From RUG343 sp964486215 (GTDB lineage: Bacteria; Bacillota_I; Bacilli_A; RF39; UBA660): a DNA stretch of 47,727 nt. Shown here piece by piece: positions 9,735 to 17,659 of this stretch. The stretch's first letter is position 1. Each line of letters opens with the position of its first letter. The notes beneath the pieces were generated by a model. That model was not told the origin of the DNA, ran no database searches, and saw only the letters and a program-made list of their open reading frames with translations. The translations under genes and the position numbers were made by a program. The stretch spans positions 1-47,727 of the forward strand of contig CAZALI010000008.1 in NCBI GenBank assembly GCA_964486215.1. The letters are read 5' to 3'.

Positions 9735-10391
9735 ATGAATATCAGAATAGATCCATTAACATTTGAAGCCTGGGATGAAATGTACTTCATAATAACTAAT
9801 TTAGATGATGTAGAAGGATGTAGACATCTAAAAGTAAAAGGTCTAACTACAAAGTATAAAAGTAAAATTAATATAACTATATGTTTCTTATTATCTTTAA
9901 TATTAATATTTATATTAGCTTTAATTAGATCTAGACATCCTGAAATACATATCATAGTAGGCTCTTTTCTATTAACATGTACTATTTATGTATTATTATA
10001 TAATTTCAGTATATATAGAACTATAAAGAAAGATATAAATAGAAGAATAAATACTGAATATAAAACAACATCTCTTAAAATTAATAAAGATGGAGTAACG
10101 TTCATCAAGAATAGAAAAGGAATAATTACTATGCCTTGGAATTCTATATATATGATATTAGTAAATAAAGAAACAATTACGTTCTTACCAGAAGAAAGTA
10201 ATGAAGTATCAATAACTATACCAGTAAAGTATAAAGCAAGATTATTAACAAAGTTAAAGAAAGAAAATAAAGAAGACTTATTATTAGATAATAGTTATTT
10301 ATATGATGATTCTAATAAGATAAATATCTTAGAAAGAATAAAAAAGTTAATACCAAAAGAAAGAAAAATACTAAAAAGAACCTGTAAATAG
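9735..10391 (+). CDS. YcxB-like two-helix membrane protein
   Basis: ATG 9735 is chosen because GAAAGAGGTG at 9718-9727 is well placed; an upstream TTG frame extension would include the ribosome binding site. The 218-residue protein has an N-terminal cytoplasmic stretch, two adjacent membrane helices (about residues 48-68 and 75-95), then a basic domain with KINKDGVTFI and MPWNSIY, typical of the YcxB-like C-terminal domain (PH-like fold). Function of the family is unknown. A TATACT lies at 9704-9709. A hairpin overlaps the stop codon. Confidence 0.65.
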   Translation: MNIRIDPLTFEAWDEMYFIITNLDDVEGCRHLKVKGLTTKYKSKINITICFLLSLILIFILALIRSRHPEIHIIVGSFLLTCTIYVLLYNFSIYRTIKKDINRRINTEYKTTSLKINKDGVTFIKNRKGIITMPWNSIYMILVNKETITFLPEESNEVSITIPVKYKARLLTKLKKENKEDLLLDNSYLYDDSNKINILERIKKLIPKERKILKRTCK

Positions 10392-10398
10392 GTTCTTA
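10376..10398 (+). terminator. Probable terminator overlapping the YcxB-like stop codon
   Basis: AAGAACCT and AGGTTCTT form the stem, with the stop codon in the loop. The following T tract is short and mixed with A, so termination may be partial. Confidence 0.5.
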
Positions 10399-10418
10399 TT
10401 TATTTGTAGAAATTTAGC

Positions 10419-10445
10419 TATAATGCTAAAATTATAATAGGTGAT
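10419..10445 (+). promoter_or_regulatory. Promoter -10 and ribosome binding site of the first pentapeptide-like gene
   Basis: TATAAT lies at 10419-10424 and AGGTGAT precedes ATG 10449. The second copy has a very similar set-up (TATAAT at 11965-11970, GTAGGAGATAATATGGG around its start). Confidence 0.5.
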
Positions 10446-10448
10446 AAT

Positions 10449-11963
10449 ATGGGAGCATATGATAAAAAATATAGTAGAGCAGATTTAAGTCAAGAAAATA
10501 TTGGCGATGAAATAGAAGCCTTAGAAGCAGAAGTGCAAGATATTATAAAATTAAGTCAGGAAATAGGAAATTTATCCACATCATTAAATAAATTATCTCT
10601 AAAACTTACAGGAAGAAGCAGTATTAAAGATTTATATAAAAGAATTGAAGATATTATAGATTGCTTAGTAAGTGATGATTATATCAAACATGAATTAAAA
10701 AGTGGAGGAATTTCCCTATCCGTGAAGGAAGTAAACTACTTGGATTGGTTTGTCCCAAAATTAAAATATCAAAATTAGCAAGAGCACTTAAATGTGCCAT
10801 TGATCTACACAAAAATGGAATAAAAGATAGTAAAGTTAGTTATAGTAAGTTTTTTGGTAAACTTAAAATAGGCGAATATCCGCAAATTTCCCATATGGAT
10901 ATTAAATGGGATGATGATCCTCTTTATCCCGATAGGATTATAGGTGACTATCATTTTGATGGTATTGCGGATAATGATAAAGAGGAACTAGATGAAAAGC
11001 TAAAAAATGGAGAATTAGAAGAAACAGGAAGGACATATGATTTCTGCGTAGAAGACAGCGGATGGACCCTGAGAATATTTCACGAAAACAGCGAAGAGAA
11101 CTTGATTACTCATAAAGAGTATATATACAAAGGAAAACGTTACGTAAAACTAGATGAAGCTGAAGCACGTCCAGGATCATGGATTGAAGTAAAGCCTATG
11201 GAATGGCATTATTATGATGGCTATTTTGATAAAGAACTGGATGAATTTTTTCTCTTTGATGATATGAAGAATAATGAAAAAGATTTTGAAAAAACTAACA
11301 TACCAACAATTATAAATAAGTATATGTTAAAAGATTTACTTCAGCCTAGAGAAAAAGACAAGCAAAAGGAATGGGAAAGAGAATTCAGGGAAGCAACTGC
11401 TGAGGCAGAAAGAAAAAAAACAAGAAGAAATAAATAAAGCCGTAGCTGAGATGGAAAAGAAGAAGAAGGAAGATAAATTATTAGAAATTAGAAAGAAAAT
11501 ATATGAAGCATTAAAAGAATTAGATGGAATTCCATTAGATCAAATAAGTAGATATCCACTACCAGAAAAATTATTTATTGAACAAGTAGGAGATCATAAA
11601 GAAATAGTAGAAAAATATAAACCATTATTAAAATATATAGATTTATCTTTTGTAACATTTGAAGATGTAGATATCCATGGCATAGATTTTACTGATTGTA
11701 ATACCATAATGATTGATCCTCAAAAAGTATACAATAAAGATTTAAGTGAATGTAAATTTGAGCATACTGATGTGAAAGGTCATTTGCCATTCAGTATATC
11801 AACGAGCTTTAATGGAGTAAAATTAAATGGCACAAGAATAATAGATAATGATATGGCAATGACATCAGAAAACTTTAAAGGAGCTATTACTGATGATAAA
11901 ACACATATTGAACTAAATGGAAAACCAATAAACTTTGATAAATCAAAGGCCAAAGAAAAATAA
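10449..11963 (+). pseudogene. Frameshifted copy of a coiled-coil pentapeptide-like protein (three frame pieces)
   Basis: Three pieces, 10449-10778, 10745-11437 and 11451-11963, together match the intact 525-residue paralog at 12004-13581 end to end. Piece one ends PKLKYQN where the paralog has LMYPNLTRALK. Adding one T near 10776 (CAAAATTAG) would join it to LARALK in the next frame. The second break is at a run of eight A (11413-11420); seven A would restore EAERKK-QEEINKAVAEMEK. Both breaks are single bases in or near homopolymers, so they may be real decay, phase-variable slippage or read errors. The start, promoter and ribosome binding site are intact. The last 292 bases shared with the paralog are identical. 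Piece three alone begins at an internal ATG with no good ribosome binding site. Function is unknown. Confidence 0.75.
11621..11912 (+). repeat. 292-bp direct repeat, copy 1
   Basis: Bases 11621-11912 are identical by eye to 13233-13524 (offset 1612), with divergence starting at once on both sides. It encodes the pentapeptide-like C-terminal part of the two paralogs. Confidence 0.9.
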
Positions 11964-11964
11964 C

Positions 11965-11998
11965 TATAATGTTTAAACATAATAGAGAATAGTAGGAG
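11965..11998 (+). promoter_or_regulatory. Promoter -10 and ribosome binding site of the intact pentapeptide-like gene
   Basis: TATAAT at 11965-11970 begins two bases after the previous stop. AGGAG lies just upstream of ATG 12004. The second copy can therefore be transcribed independently of the first. Confidence 0.5.
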
Positions 11999-12003
11999 AT
12001 AAT

Positions 12004-13581
12004 ATGGGGAAATATGCTATTAAATTTGGAAAGCAAGATTTTGAAGAAGCAGAAAAAGATCCAGAAACAATTGAAGAAGAATTGGAAGCACTAGAAAAAG
12101 AAGTAGAAGATATTATTAAAGAAACTCACCAAATAGGTGCCTTATCTTCAGCATCTAAAAATTTAGCCTTAAAACGTCTACGCGATAGTGATGCAACTAA
12201 CCTATATAAAAGGATAGAAGATACCACAGGTTTTCTAACAAGTGAAACCCATCTTGATTTTGCTCTAAAACACGGAAAAATATGGATGGAAGCAAAAATA
12301 AAAGATCATGATTTTGTTGAGGCAAAATTAATGTATCCCAATTTAACAAGAGCATTAAAATTAGTAGTAAAACTATATAATAATGGAATAATAAACAGTG
12401 AAATTAGTTCTAAAAAAATTTTTTCCTTACTTGAATCAATAAAACTTGGCGAATACCCCAGTATTCTATTTCCTCATTATATATTGGATACAAAGTTGAA
12501 AAATGGGAAATTAAAAGAAACAGGTAGAAATTACACTTTTATTTATAACCACAATAATTCTATATTTCAAACAACTAAAAATATGACAAAAGAAGATTTA
12601 GTTACCCACAAGGAATATATAGATGAAAATGGAAAAAGATTTGTAAAATTAGAAAGTTTTCAAACAAGTGCGTGGCTTGAAGTAAGACCAATAGAATGGA
12701 AATTTAGTAAAGGATTGTCAAAAGATGGAATGTTGATTTCTTTTAGTTCGTTTTTGTCTAGACATTCTAGTGACAGTTATAAAGCGTATAAAATTAAAAT
12801 TGATGATTATTTTTATACTTTGTCAAATACTTTATCAGTAGAAATTGGTAAAGATGCATCCGATGAGGATAGAAAGAAAGCTCAAGAATTTCTAAGTAAA
12901 TTTGTATTAAGAGAAATGCTTCAACCAAAAGAGTTGACTAAAGAAAAACAAGAAGAAAGAAATGAAGAAGTAGAAAGAAGCATTGCCAATATAGAGAACC
13001 AGAAAAAAGAAGAAAAGGAAAAAGAAAGAATAGAACAAGAGAAAAAAAGACAAGAAGAAATCCAAGCTAGAAAAGCAAGAAAAATAGTAGAGAGTAGAAA
13101 AAAGATATATGAAGCACTAGGAGTATTAAAAGAGGAAGAAGTTTCTATTGAAGAAATAAGTAGATTTCCATTAAAAGAGGAAATATTTATCCATCAAGTA
13201 GGAGATCATAAAGAAATAGTAAAAGAATATATACCATTATTAAAATATATAGATTTATCTTTTGTAACATTTGAAGATGTAGATATCCATGGCATAGATT
13301 TTACTGATTGTAATACCATAATGATTGATCCTCAAAAAGTATACAATAAAGATTTAAGTGAATGTAAATTTGAGCATACTGATGTGAAAGGTCATTTGCC
13401 ATTCAGTATATCAACGAGCTTTAATGGAGTAAAATTAAATGGCACAAGAATAATAGATAATGATATGGCAATGACATCAGAAAACTTTAAAGGAGCTATT
13501 ACTGATGATAAAACACATATTGAATTAAATGGTAAAAAACTACCTTCTGGTCCAGCAAAAGGAAATAGTAAAATAAAATGA
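12004..13581 (+). CDS. Coiled-coil protein with pentapeptide-like C-terminus (intact paralog)
   Basis: Unrecognised 525-residue protein. The N-terminus (about residues 20-60) is heptad-like and acidic. A middle domain of about 300 residues contains THKEYI and a Trp-rich WLEVRPIEW, shared with the broken upstream copy. A highly charged helix (about 315-370) follows, then a C-terminal stretch (about 415-515) with LSFVTFEDVDIHGIDFTDC and DLSECKF, which resembles pentapeptide repeats (A/D-F/L-x-x). No signal peptide or membrane helix, so probably cytoplasmic. It ends in TGA, rare in this window. Its N-terminal two thirds have diverged from the upstream copy while the 3' end is identical, which suggests gene conversion or domain shuffling. 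Confidence 0.8.
   Translation: MGKYAIKFGKQDFEEAEKDPETIEEELEALEKEVEDIIKETHQIGALSSASKNLALKRLRDSDATNLYKRIEDTTGFLTSETHLDFALKHGKIWMEAKIKDHDFVEAKLMYPNLTRALKLVVKLYNNGIINSEISSKKIFSLLESIKLGEYPSILFPHYILDTKLKNGKLKETGRNYTFIYNHNNSIFQTTKNMTKEDLVTHKEYIDENGKRFVKLESFQTSAWLEVRPIEWKFSKGLSKDGMLISFSSFLSRHSSDSYKAYKIKIDDYFYTLSNTLSVEIGKDASDEDRKKAQEFLSKFVLREMLQPKELTKEKQEERNEEVERSIANIENQKKEEKEKERIEQEKKRQEEIQARKARKIVESRKKIYEALGVLKEEEVSIEEISRFPLKEEIFIHQVGDHKEIVKEYIPLLKYIDLSFVTFEDVDIHGIDFTDCNTIMIDPQKVYNKDLSECKFEHTDVKGHLPFSISTSFNGVKLNGTRIIDNDMAMTSENFKGAITDDKTHIELNGKKLPSGPAKGNSKIK
13233..13524 (+). repeat. 292-bp direct repeat, copy 2
   Basis: Identical by eye to 11621-11912, within the 3' part of the intact paralog. Confidence 0.9.
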
Positions 13582-13607
13582 AGCAAGATTACATATCTTG
13601 TTTTCTT
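13582..13607 (+). terminator. Probable terminator after the intact paralog
   Basis: CAAGAT and ATCTTG form a short stem around TACAT, followed by TTTTC. The stem is only six pairs. Confidence 0.55.
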
Positions 13608-13653
13608 ATATTATAAATGATAGAATAACAGTAATTTAAAAGGAAGTGACTTT

Positions 13654-14343
13654 ATGCCATATAAAGATAGAAATTATCTAGTATATAAGGGTAGATCGAT
13701 AAGTGAAAAAGAATTAATAAAGGTTATATCAAGCCCATACTTTAGGTATGATGAAGAACAGACACTAAGTTATGCTAAGAACGATATAAAAATATTAAGA
13801 AATAATTATGGTGGAGACTTCCAAGATTTTAATGATTATAAAATTCATCACTATAAAAATTATGCTTATTTATTTGATTTTGATATTAACTCTTTAATGA
13901 TGCAGTACGAAGGAGAACCACTTGAATGTGATATGGATGAAGATATTCTTCCAGAATTATGTGGTGGATATAATGATGTTAAAGATATATTTCGTTTTGC
14001 AGAATTAAATGGTGATAACTACTATGAATTATTACCTAAACTATTATATAATTCAAACGATAGTGATTTAGCCTATCTATTATTAAAGTATTATGCACCA
14101 GATAATTTGTCATATGTTATAGCTGATAAGGAAACTAATAATATTCAAGCTATTACTATCAAAAATCAAAGATTGAACAATATTAATTATGATGGCTTAT
14201 ATTTCACTAAAATAAATGATGATGAACAACTACTTTCAAATAATAAAGAACTATTAGAAGAGTTTTCTAATCAAGTGAAAAAGCTTAGTGATAATAGTGT
14301 TTATAAAAATGGCAAAGTAAAAAAATTGAGATGGAAAAAATAA
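13654..14343 (+). CDS. Hypothetical acidic protein
   Basis: I do not recognise this 229-residue protein. It starts at ATG 13654 behind AAGGAAGTG. It is rich in Tyr, Asn and Asp, has no signal peptide or membrane helix, and has an acidic middle (GEPLECDMDEDILPELCGG) and a basic end (NGKVKKLRWKK). It stands alone between two terminators, beside the pentapeptide-like pair, and may belong to the same accessory block. A weak TAGAAT -10 lies about 30 bases upstream. Confidence 0.75.
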   Translation: MPYKDRNYLVYKGRSISEKELIKVISSPYFRYDEEQTLSYAKNDIKILRNNYGGDFQDFNDYKIHHYKNYAYLFDFDINSLMMQYEGEPLECDMDEDILPELCGGYNDVKDIFRFAELNGDNYYELLPKLLYNSNDSDLAYLLLKYYAPDNLSYVIADKETNNIQAITIKNQRLNNINYDGLYFTKINDDEQLLSNNKELLEEFSNQVKKLSDNSVYKNGKVKKLRWKK

Positions 14344-14369
14344 GAAAATGTAAGTTTTCTTATTTTTTT
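14342..14369 (+). terminator. Terminator before uvrB
   Basis: AAGAAAA and TTTTCTT pair around TGTAAG, followed by A and a run of T. Confidence 0.75.
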
Positions 14370-14379
14370 ATAATTATGA

Positions 14380-14422
14380 TATAATATAGACGCAAATTAA
14401 TATAAATACAAGAGAAAGGAGA
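14380..14422 (+). promoter_or_regulatory. uvrB promoter -10 and ribosome binding site
   Basis: TATAAT at 14380-14385, then AGAAAGGAGAAG at 14411-14422 before ATG 14428. No SOS operator was recognised by eye. Confidence 0.55.
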
Positions 14423-14427
14423 AGCCT

Positions 14428-16368
14428 ATGTTTCATTTAGTATCAGAATATAAACCTAGTGGAGATCAACCACAAGCTATAGATGAACTAGTAGAAGGAA
14501 TAAATGAAGGTAAAAAAGAACAAGTACTATTAGGTGCTACTGGTACAGGAAAAACATTTACTATTGCGAATGTTATAGCTCGTACTAATAAAACTACTTT
14601 AGTACTAGCTCATAATAAGACTTTAGCTGGACAATTATACTCAGAACTTAAAGAATTATTTCCAGAAAATCATGTAGAGTACTTTGTATCATACTATGAT
14701 TATTACCAACCAGAAGCATATGTACCTCAAACAGATACTTATATAGAAAAAGATTCATCTATTAATGATGAAATAGATGAGTTAAGACATGCAGCTACAT
14801 CTGCTCTAATATCTCATAAAGATACCATAGTAGTATCAAGTGTATCTTGTATTTATGGTATTGGTGAAGTAGAAGAGTATAAATCTAAAATGTTAACTCT
14901 ATCTCTAGGAGAAGTAGTAGATAGAAACGAAGTAATAAAAAAACTAGTAGATATGTTATATGAAAGAAATGATATAGACTTTAAAAGAGGAACATTTAGA
15001 GTAAGAGGAGATACTTTAGAAATAATTCCAGCCAATCAAAATGAAACAGGATATAGAGTAGAATTCTTTGATGATGAAATAGATAGAATTAGTGAAATAG
15101 ATGCTCTAACTGGAGTAGTTAAAGAAAATAAAAAGAATGTTTCTATCTTTCCAGCCAGTCACTATGTCATAAGTGATGAACATCTAAAATTAGGAATAGA
15201 AAGAATAAAGAAAGAGTTAAAAGAAAGACTAGATGAATTAAAAAGTGAAAATAAATTAGTAGCTGCAGAACGTCTAGAAGGAAGAACTAATTACGACCTA
15301 GAAATGTTAGAAGAAACAGGCTTCTGTTCTGGAATAGAAAACTATTCAGCTCCTATGGCTGGTCGTAAAAAAGGAGAAACTCCAACGACATTAATGGATT
15401 TCTTCCCAAAAGATTATTTACTAATAGTAGATGAATCACATGTTACCCTTCCTCAAGTAAGAGGTATGTATAATGGAGATAGATCAAGAAAACTAAACCT
15501 AGTTGAATATGGCTTTAGATTACCTAGTGCTCTAGATAATAGACCATTAAAATATAATGAATTTGAATCTAAAATAAATCAAGCTATCTATGTTTCAGCT
15601 ACTCCAGGAGATATAGAATTAGAACATACCAATAATAAGTATGTAGAGCAAATAATAAGACCAACAGGTCTTTTAGATCCAACTATTGAAGTAAGAAAAA
15701 CAGAAGGTCAAATAGATGACTTAGTAGATGAAATTAGAAAGAGACAAGAAAGAAATGAAAGAGTACTAGTAACTACTCTAACTATTAGAATGGCTGAAGA
15801 GTTAACTAACTATTTAAAAGAATTAAATATTAAAGTAGCTTACCTTCATAGTGAAGTAAAAACACTAGAAAGACTACAAATAATACATGACTTACGTACA
15901 GGTAAATATGATGTAGTAGTAGGTATTAACTTATTAAGAGAAGGAATAGATATTCCAGAAGTAAGTTTAATTGCTATTATAGATGCTGATAAAGAAGGCT
16001 TTTTAAGAAGTACTAGAAGTTTAATTCAAACTATTGGTAGATGTGCCAGAAATGCAAATGGACATGTCATCATGTATGGAGATCATATAACTGATTCTAT
16101 GAGAGAAGCTATAGATGAAACAGCTAGACGTCGTTCCATCCAAGAAAAGTATAATGAAGAAAATGGTATAGTACCAAAAACTATTCAAAAAGAGATTAGA
16201 GATGTTATATCTAATATCGCTAAATCTCCAAAAACTAAGTCTAAAAAGCAAACTGTTGATACTAACATTGAAGCTCTAGAAAAAGAAATGAAAGAAGCAG
16301 CTAAGAACTTAGACTTTGAAAGAGCAATGGAGTTACGTGATATTATCTTTGAAATAAAAAGCCAATAA
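14428..16368 (+). CDS. uvrB: Excinuclease ABC subunit B
   Basis: UvrB is the damage-verifying helicase of nucleotide excision repair, loaded by UvrA and then bound by UvrC. The 646-residue protein has Walker A GATGTGKT (about residues 37-44), the aromatic beta-hairpin that probes DNA (YFVSYYDYYQPEAYVPQTD), DESH helicase motif, QTIGRCARN (motif VI) and the C-terminal UVR domain (NLDFERAMELRD) used to contact UvrC. Length and motif set are complete. In many bacteria uvrA follows directly. Here it starts about 1.3 kb later, beyond a DUF805 gene and a toxin-antitoxin pair. Confidence 0.97.
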   Translation: MFHLVSEYKPSGDQPQAIDELVEGINEGKKEQVLLGATGTGKTFTIANVIARTNKTTLVLAHNKTLAGQLYSELKELFPENHVEYFVSYYDYYQPEAYVPQTDTYIEKDSSINDEIDELRHAATSALISHKDTIVVSSVSCIYGIGEVEEYKSKMLTLSLGEVVDRNEVIKKLVDMLYERNDIDFKRGTFRVRGDTLEIIPANQNETGYRVEFFDDEIDRISEIDALTGVVKENKKNVSIFPASHYVISDEHLKLGIERIKKELKERLDELKSENKLVAAERLEGRTNYDLEMLEETGFCSGIENYSAPMAGRKKGETPTTLMDFFPKDYLLIVDESHVTLPQVRGMYNGDRSRKLNLVEYGFRLPSALDNRPLKYNEFESKINQAIYVSATPGDIELEHTNNKYVEQIIRPTGLLDPTIEVRKTEGQIDDLVDEIRKRQERNERVLVTTLTIRMAEELTNYLKELNIKVAYLHSEVKTLERLQIIHDLRTGKYDVVVGINLLREGIDIPEVSLIAIIDADKEGFLRSTRSLIQTIGRCARNANGHVIMYGDHITDSMREAIDETARRRSIQEKYNEENGIVPKTIQKEIRDVISNIAKSPKTKSKKQTVDTNIEALEKEMKEAAKNLDFERAMELRDIIFEIKSQ

Positions 16369-16394
16369 AAAAACATCATTAAGATGTTTTTTTT
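16367..16394. terminator. Bidirectional terminator between uvrB and the DUF805 gene
   Basis: AAAAAAACATC and GATGTTTTTTT form a stem that is A-rich on one side and T-rich on the other, so it can end both converging genes. Confidence 0.85.
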
Positions 16395-16782
16395 AGTATT
16401 GATTTCCTTCGTTAACTGCTGGTGATAAATAGAATACTAATAGTACAATAGAACCAAATGGTACAAAGTTCAATAAATACCACCAACCAGACTTATTAGT
16501 ATCGTGCAATCTTCTAACACAAATAGCTATAGATGGAATTACTAATAATAAATCCCAAATTAAAGATACTATGACATATCCATTACTAAGTGCTTTTACT
16601 ATTTCTTCTGGCTCTGCATTTTCTTCTAATACTGGAGGTGCTCCAAATATTAATTGGGCAATTACTAGAATTACAATTGTTAATAAAAATATACCTAAAA
16701 TAGTCCACCAATAATTAGCTCTAGAAGTACGACCTTTAAAGCAAGCATACTTAGTAAAGAATTCCTTAGTAGCCTCTACCAA
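16393..16782 (-). CDS. DUF805 family membrane protein
   Basis: A small membrane protein with FKGRTSRANYWW near the start, helices at about residues 24-48, 75-95 and 100-122, and RRLHDTNKSGWW, all hallmarks of DUF805 (YhaH-like). Function is unknown. No ATG is available. TTG at 16782 is preferred because AAGGAG (complement of 16793-16798) is eight bases upstream; the TTG at 16791 would sit on the ribosome binding site. A minus-strand TATAAT lies at 16807-16812. It converges with uvrB. Confidence 0.85.
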   Translation of the reverse strand: MVEATKEFFTKYACFKGRTSRANYWWTILGIFLLTIVILVIAQLIFGAPPVLEENAEPEEIVKALSNGYVIVSLIWDLLLVIPSIAICVRRLHDTNKSGWWYLLNFVPFGSIVLLVFYLSPAVNEGNQY

Positions 16783-16900
16783 AACAATCAACTCCTTCCT
16801 ATGGATATTATAGAATAATTATGTTTAATAATAAAGTAAAATTTGATAATACTAGGGAATAACAAAAAGATTATTTGCCAAACCAATAAATCAATCGTTT

Positions 16901-16964
16901 ATATACATATTACATACATATTATATACATACTATATTGACAATATAATTAAAAATATTATAAT
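16901..16964 (+). promoter_or_regulatory. Toxin-antitoxin promoter with upstream repeats
   Basis: TTGACA at 16937-16942 and TATAAT at 16959-16964 are 16 bases apart, the best -35 in the window. Immediately upstream, ATATACATAT (16901) and ATATACATAC (16923) are direct repeats 22 bases apart. They could be operator sites for the antitoxin; this is inference. Confidence 0.65.
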
Positions 16965-16986
16965 AAGTATGAATGGAGATGATATT

Positions 16987-17268
16987 GTGTCTAACGTAGT
17001 AAGTACTATAAATGTGAATGTACCAATTGAAGTAAAAGAAGAAGCTACAACTCTTTTTAATAGTCTAGGTTTAAATATGAGCACAGCTATTAATATTTTT
17101 CTAAAAAAATCTATATATGAAAGAGGATTACCATTTGAAGTAAAGCAACAACCAAGTAAAGATTTAAAAGAAGCTTTGGAAGAATTAAAATATATGGAAA
17201 AACATCCAGATGAATATAAAGGATATCACAATGTTGATGAAATGTTTGAGGATATTTTAAATGAATGA
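16987..17268 (+). CDS. RelB/DinJ family antitoxin
   Basis: The N-terminus (STINVNVPIEVKEEA) is the beta strand of a ribbon-helix-helix fold and LGLNMSTAINIFL is the typical RelB/DinJ helix. The C-terminal part (about residues 50-93) is acidic and would wrap the toxin. GTG 16987 is preferred: GGAG at 16975-16978 is eight bases upstream and the resulting 93 residues match family size. The ATG at 16969 would sit before this ribosome binding site. Family members neutralise YafQ/RelE toxins and repress their own promoter. It overlaps the toxin gene by eight bases. Confidence 0.88.
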   Translation: MSNVVSTINVNVPIEVKEEATTLFNSLGLNMSTAINIFLKKSIYERGLPFEVKQQPSKDLKEALEELKYMEKHPDEYKGYHNVDEMFEDILNE

Positions 17269-17566
17269 TAAAACTAATACCAAATATGAAATAAAGACGT
17301 CTAATAAATTTAATAAGCAATTAAAGAAAATCATAAATCAAGGAAAGGAACTTGAAAAGCTTATGTATGTTGTTGTTCAGTTAGCAAATGGCATAAAATT
17401 AGAAAGCAAATACAAAGATCATGCATTATATGATAATAAGTATTATAATAATTGTCGAGAATGTCACATTGAATCTGATTGGCTACTGATATATAAATAT
17501 CTAAATAATGAGATAATTCTATATCTTGTAGCAACTGGTTCTCATGCTGAGTTATTTAATATGTAA
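17261..17566 (+). CDS. yafQ: YafQ family mRNA interferase toxin
   Basis: A 101-residue RelE-superfamily toxin that, in the family, cleaves mRNA on the ribosome. The YafQ signature is complete: DHALYDN, NCRECHIESDWLLIY and TGSHAELF, including the three His and one Asp used for catalysis in E. coli YafQ. It therefore looks active. Translation is coupled to the antitoxin by overlap. The pair lies between uvrB and uvrA, an unusual interruption of a repair gene pair. Confidence 0.9.
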   Translation: MNDKTNTKYEIKTSNKFNKQLKKIINQGKELEKLMYVVVQLANGIKLESKYKDHALYDNKYYNNCRECHIESDWLLIYKYLNNEIILYLVATGSHAELFNM

Positions 17567-17592
17567 AAGGAGAAAACATTTTCTCTTTTTTC
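17566..17592 (+). terminator. Terminator after the toxin gene
   Basis: AAAGGAGAAAA and TTTTCTCTTT pair with one G-T wobble around a short loop and lead into T residues. Confidence 0.75.
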
Positions 17593-17637
17593 TTTTGTTT
17601 ACTTTAAATACTAATACTTTTTTAAAAATAATTATGC

Positions 17638-17654
17638 TATAATATGTGCAGGTG
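17638..17654 (+). promoter_or_regulatory. uvrA promoter -10 and ribosome binding site
   Basis: TATAAT at 17638-17643 and CAGGTG at 17649-17654 precede ATG 17660. The leader would be very short. Confidence 0.6.
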
Positions 17655-17659
17655 ATATT

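Noticed and set aside
16843..16986. N-terminal extension of the antitoxin
   Set aside because: The extra residues are AT-rich low-complexity sequence covering the promoter and repeats; GTG 16987 has the ribosome binding site.
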